From Chersky-840 sp963810195 (GTDB lineage: Bacteria; Actinomycetota; Acidimicrobiia; Acidimicrobiales; UBA8190): a DNA stretch of 64,000 bases. Under the pieces are notes generated by a model. The model did not search any database, was not told where the DNA came from, and saw only the letters and a program-made list of their open reading frames with translations. Of the stretch, positions 61,367-64,000 are shown piece after piece; position 1 is the first letter of the stretch, and the number at the start of each line of letters is the position of its first letter. The position numbers and the translations under genes are program-made. Location of the stretch: contig CAWEMO010000009.1 of the NCBI GenBank assembly GCA_963810195.1, forward strand, positions 62,001 to 126,000, written 5' to 3'.

Positions 61367-62796
61367 GTCACGCCGTCGGGGACACGACCGACCCCGCCGT
61401 CGTAGGTCAGCATGTCGCTGAGCGTACGGTCGGCGTGCCGGGACCGCCACGTGAGCATCGACTGCGCCTGCTCGAGGACGACACCGGGGTCGGTGATCTC
61501 GGCGTGCCACGCCGGCTCCGCGGTGAGGTCGAAGCAGCGCCACTCCCCCTTGCCGTACTGGACGTAGGCCACCGTCTCCGAGCGCAGCACCGCCAGGTGC
61601 ATGGACTCCAGGCGACGGTCCCACGGCCAGGCGTGCGGACCCCGCCCGATGTACTCCCAGCGCCAGTCGTACTCCCAGTGCGCCGCGTCACGCCACCACG
61701 GCGGTCGCTCCCCGCGCAGGAAGGGGGTGAGGGGCATGCCGTCGCACTGCGCCGGGATCTCGACCCCGATCGCCTCGCAGATCGTCGGGAACACGTCGAC
61801 GTTCTCGGTGAATTCCGTGACGACACCTCCGTGGGCGGCACCATGCCGGGGGTCGCGCACGATGCCGGGGATGTGGTAGCTCGACTCGAAGGGGCCGCCC
61901 TTGCCGATCGTGCCCTGGTCCCCGAGCTGCTCGCCGTGGTCGGAGGTGACCACGACGAAGGTGTCGTCCCACATCCCGAGGGCGCGCAGGGTGTCGAGGA
62001 CGCGGCCGAGCTGGGCGTCGACGTCGGAGATCATCCCGAGGTACTGCGCCACCAACGCGCGCCGCTCGTGGTCGTCGGCCGGCGCCCGCTCGTCGGCGAG
62101 GTGGCCGCAGAACGGCATCTCCCGTTCGGGCGGGGCCAGGGCGGGGGGCACGGTGTCGGGGTCGTAGCGGCGCGCCCACGTGCCGGCGGCGGCATAGGGC
62201 GGGTGCGGGCGGAAGTAGCTGGCGTGCGCGAACCACGGACCGTCCTGGCGCTCGAGCCAGGCGATGACCGCATCGCTCAGGAAGGCGGACACCCCGTGCG
62301 CTTCGGGGCGATCGGGTTCGCCTTCCAGAGCGGCGTCGCCGCCGGCGGGCACGTCGTAGCCGAGGCGGCCGAGCCACGCCCGCCACGCGTCCTGTTCGTC
62401 AGGCAGATCGAGCTCCACGTCGAATCCGGGCGGGAAGCCCTGGTACGTCCACAGCCGGGCGTCGTCGGGTCCTGTCGCCGTCCGCGGGTCGACGCCCTGG
62501 TCGGTGTAGCCGAACACGGTCGGGGCGTACCCGGCGCGCCGTGCCGCCTGGGCGACGTTGTCGAAGCGGAAGTCGAGCGGGGTGCCGTTGCCCACCACAC
62601 GGTTGTTCATCTGGTAGGTCCCCGTGTAGAGGCTGGCCCGGCCCGGCCCGCACGGGGCGGCCTGGCTGTAGTGCCGGGCGAAGCGCACGCTCTCGCCCGC
62701 CAGCCGGTCGAGGTTCGGCGTCTGCACCACCGGGTGCCCGGCGACCGACAAGCAGTCCCCGCGGAACTGGTCGAGCGTCACAAGAAGAACGTTCAT
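61363..62796 (-). CDS. Phosphonate monoester hydrolase/sulfatase-family enzyme (formylglycine type)
   Basis: A 477-residue alkaline-phosphatase-superfamily hydrolase. The sulfatase-type CxPxR motif is CGPGRASLYTG near residue 48, in which the Cys would be changed to formylglycine. N-terminal metal site: LVTLDQFRGD; the later metal site is VVTSDHGEQLGDQG. NNRVVGNGTPLDFRFDNVAQAARRAGYAPTVFGYTD closely follows phosphonate monoester hydrolases/phosphodiesterases rather than true sulfatases. First gene of the three-gene unit; stop overlaps the PhnZ-like start in a GTGA. Its likely job is to free a phosphonate from an ester. No sulfatase-maturing enzyme is in the window. Confidence 0.85.
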   Translation of the reverse strand: MNVLLVTLDQFRGDCLSVAGHPVVQTPNLDRLAGESVRFARHYSQAAPCGPGRASLYTGTYQMNNRVVGNGTPLDFRFDNVAQAARRAGYAPTVFGYTDQGVDPRTATGPDDARLWTYQGFPPGFDVELDLPDEQDAWRAWLGRLGYDVPAGGDAALEGEPDRPEAHGVSAFLSDAVIAWLERQDGPWFAHASYFRPHPPYAAAGTWARRYDPDTVPPALAPPEREMPFCGHLADERAPADDHERRALVAQYLGMISDVDAQLGRVLDTLRALGMWDDTFVVVTSDHGEQLGDQGTIGKGGPFESSYHIPGIVRDPRHGAAHGGVVTEFTENVDVFPTICEAIGVEIPAQCDGMPLTPFLRGERPPWWRDAAHWEYDWRWEYIGRGPHAWPWDRRLESMHLAVLRSETVAYVQYGKGEWRCFDLTAEPAWHAEITDPGVVLEQAQSMLTWRSRHADRTLSDMLTYDGGVGRVPDGVT

Positions 62797-62916
62797 CGAT
62801 GTGCCCCGTGCCCCCTCGTCGCTGCGCCGCCCTCGTCACGCCGCCCTCGTCGCGCCGCTCCCGGCGCGCCACCCCATGGTGCCCCGGGCGCCTTCACGCC
62901 CACAACCACGACCCGG

Positions 62917-63900
62917 TCACCGGGGCCGACGCGACCCCCCGGGTGCCTCGTCGGCTTGCAGGGCGCGGCCGTCCACCCAGCCCGACCATCCCGTCGACGT
63001 GAGGACGTGCGCCCAGGCACCGAGGCGCTCGACGACCTGCACGGGCAACCCCGGTGGCAGCTGCCCGACGAGACAGCTCGTCGGGGCGGGCTGCGCCCAC
63101 GCCGGCAGCCCGGTCCCGGGGACGAGGGCATCGGGTGCGAACCGACCCGTAGGGGACGGAGGAGGCGAGGTGGGCCGGGCGCGGACCTGGTGATGGCGGA
63201 AGGGGGACGCGGCCAGGGCCCGGCGGAAGAGGTGGACGTAGAGGGCCAACCCGACGGCGAGCACCGTGAAGGCCAGTACCGAGGCGTTCAGGCCCAACAG
63301 CGCGTCGTACGCGGCGTGACCGCACGCCGCCACCAGGTAGGCGCGCACCACCGCGGCGCGGCTCCCCGTCCCGCAGCGCCGGCGGCCGTAGGCGTACCCG
63401 ATCACGCCCGTCCAGGCCATGTGCCCGAGGTTTCCGGTCAGGGCGCGCACCGGAGCCGTCGAGACGAGCGCCAGGTGCGCGGCCGACGACGGGGAGAGGT
63501 GGTAGGCAAGCCCCACGTCGTAGCTACGCAGGATGTAGGTCAGCGACTCGAGGCCGGCGAAGCCCAGCGCCACCGCCGTGGCGTAGACCATGCCGTCGAC
63601 GGGCTCGTTCAGGTTCGGGTTCCGGCGCGTGCCGAGCACGAGCACCGCGAACTTGGACCCCTCCTCGATGAGGCCGACGGCGAGCGCGCTCGCGATGACG
63701 ACGTCCGCCGCCCCGGTCAGTCGCGGCCCGACCAGGGACTCCAGGACGAAGGCCATGGCGACGGCCAGGATCGACATGACGTAGAGCTTGGCGACGAGCC
63801 ACTTGGGCTCTTTCTCGTAGCGGTCGCGGCTGTAGACGAGCGCCAACCACAACAACGACGGCACGAAGGCGGCGATGGCGGCTTCGGTGCGGATGTCCAC
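62917..63900 (-). CDS. PrsW-family intramembrane protease with C-terminal SH3-like domain
   Basis: A 327-residue membrane protein. PrsW signatures: RDRYEKEPKWLV, the catalytic GLIEEGSKF (paired Glu), LNEPVDGMVYATAVALGFAGLES, HMAWTGVIGYAYG and CGHAAYDALLG. About eight helices. After a Pro-rich linker near residue 245, a bacterial SH3-type domain follows (LPPGLPVQVVERLGAWAHVLTSTGWSGWVDGRAL). The soluble SH3 domain after the last helix is an uncommon addition and may recognise a wall or membrane ligand. It lies 120 bp upstream of the hydrolase operon on the same strand; that gap holds short repeats of CGCCGCCCTCGTC but no gene. Confidence 0.85.
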   Translation of the reverse strand: MDIRTEAAIAAFVPSLLWLALVYSRDRYEKEPKWLVAKLYVMSILAVAMAFVLESLVGPRLTGAADVVIASALAVGLIEEGSKFAVLVLGTRRNPNLNEPVDGMVYATAVALGFAGLESLTYILRSYDVGLAYHLSPSSAAHLALVSTAPVRALTGNLGHMAWTGVIGYAYGRRRCGTGSRAAVVRAYLVAACGHAAYDALLGLNASVLAFTVLAVGLALYVHLFRRALAASPFRHHQVRARPTSPPPSPTGRFAPDALVPGTGLPAWAQPAPTSCLVGQLPPGLPVQVVERLGAWAHVLTSTGWSGWVDGRALQADEAPGGSRRPR

Positions 63901-63932
63901 GAGACCCTCCGTCCCCGGTGCGACCCCGGAGC

Positions 63933-64000
63933 TCAGGCGCTGACCGGCACCTCGAGGTCCGGTGCCGCCGGCGTCGCCACGGCGGGCCCGCCGTTGGCCG
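63933..64000 (-). CDS. C-terminal end of an unidentified protein (cut by window edge)
   Basis: The minus strand reads ANGGPAVATPAAPDLEVPVSA before a TGA at 63935-63933. Only about 21 codons are visible, Ala/Pro-rich with no recognisable domain. It is co-directional with the PrsW gene, which starts 33 bp downstream. Its reading frame is inferred only from continuity to the edge. Confidence 0.35.
   Translation of the reverse strand, partial: ANGGPAVATPAAPDLEVPVSA

Overview
The window is high-GC, densely coded DNA from an actinobacterium. An Acidimicrobiia-like lineage is my best guess, but it is inferred only from gene content: the CysM/CysO/Mec+ cysteine route, a family-1 encapsulin with EncFtn cargo, an F420-type LLM oxidoreductase remnant, an ECF sigma factor with a SnoaL-like tail, and frequent GTG starts with ATGA/GTGA overlaps. 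No 16S or other phylogenetic marker is present.

Layout. 1-4.9 kb is a core block: murI (cut by the left edge), an encapsulated-ferritin operon, the cysteine operon (mec, cysO, cysM on the minus strand), smpB and the tmRNA gene ssrA. 4.9-22 kb, directly downstream of ssrA, looks like an accessory block. It holds a decayed HNH endonuclease, a copper module (P1B ATPase plus BlaI-type repressor with a Cys-rich N-terminus and a palindromic operator), membrane and secreted proteins, a DUF6461-like/SecD-head fusion, a SecE-like protein, a class-A beta-lactamase-fold lipoprotein and several frame-broken genes. 22-34.5 kb has an SDR/dihydrodipicolinate-reductase-like pair, a sugar-phosphate transferase, an LAxTG surface protein, an FTR1 iron permease under a possible iron box, a secreted GH31 glycosidase and a hydrolase-TetR operon with a near-consensus leaderless promoter. 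34.5-40.8 kb has a sigma factor, a truncated hemoglobin and a glycine-betaine-type ABC importer split over two divergent units. 41-46 kb is a complete branched-chain amino-acid-type ABC importer (LivGFHM plus binding protein). 46-60 kb has oxidoreductases, hydrolases, two GGDEF proteins, a BrkB membrane protein, an MFS exporter with a divergent TetR and its palindrome, and a hemerythrin protein.

60-63 kb holds the most interesting unit: three minus-strand genes joined by 4-nt GTGA overlaps. They encode a formylglycine-type phosphonate monoester hydrolase/sulfatase, a PhnZ/TmpB-type HD-domain diiron oxygenase that keeps the known iron ligands, and a PhnY/TmpA-type Fe(II)/2-oxoglutarate dioxygenase. 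Together they suggest ester hydrolysis followed by oxidative C-P bond cleavage. A PrsW-type protease with a C-terminal SH3 domain follows.

At least seven genes are broken. Most breaks are single-base losses, three of them in G/C homopolymers, so sequencing or assembly error must be excluded before real decay is claimed.
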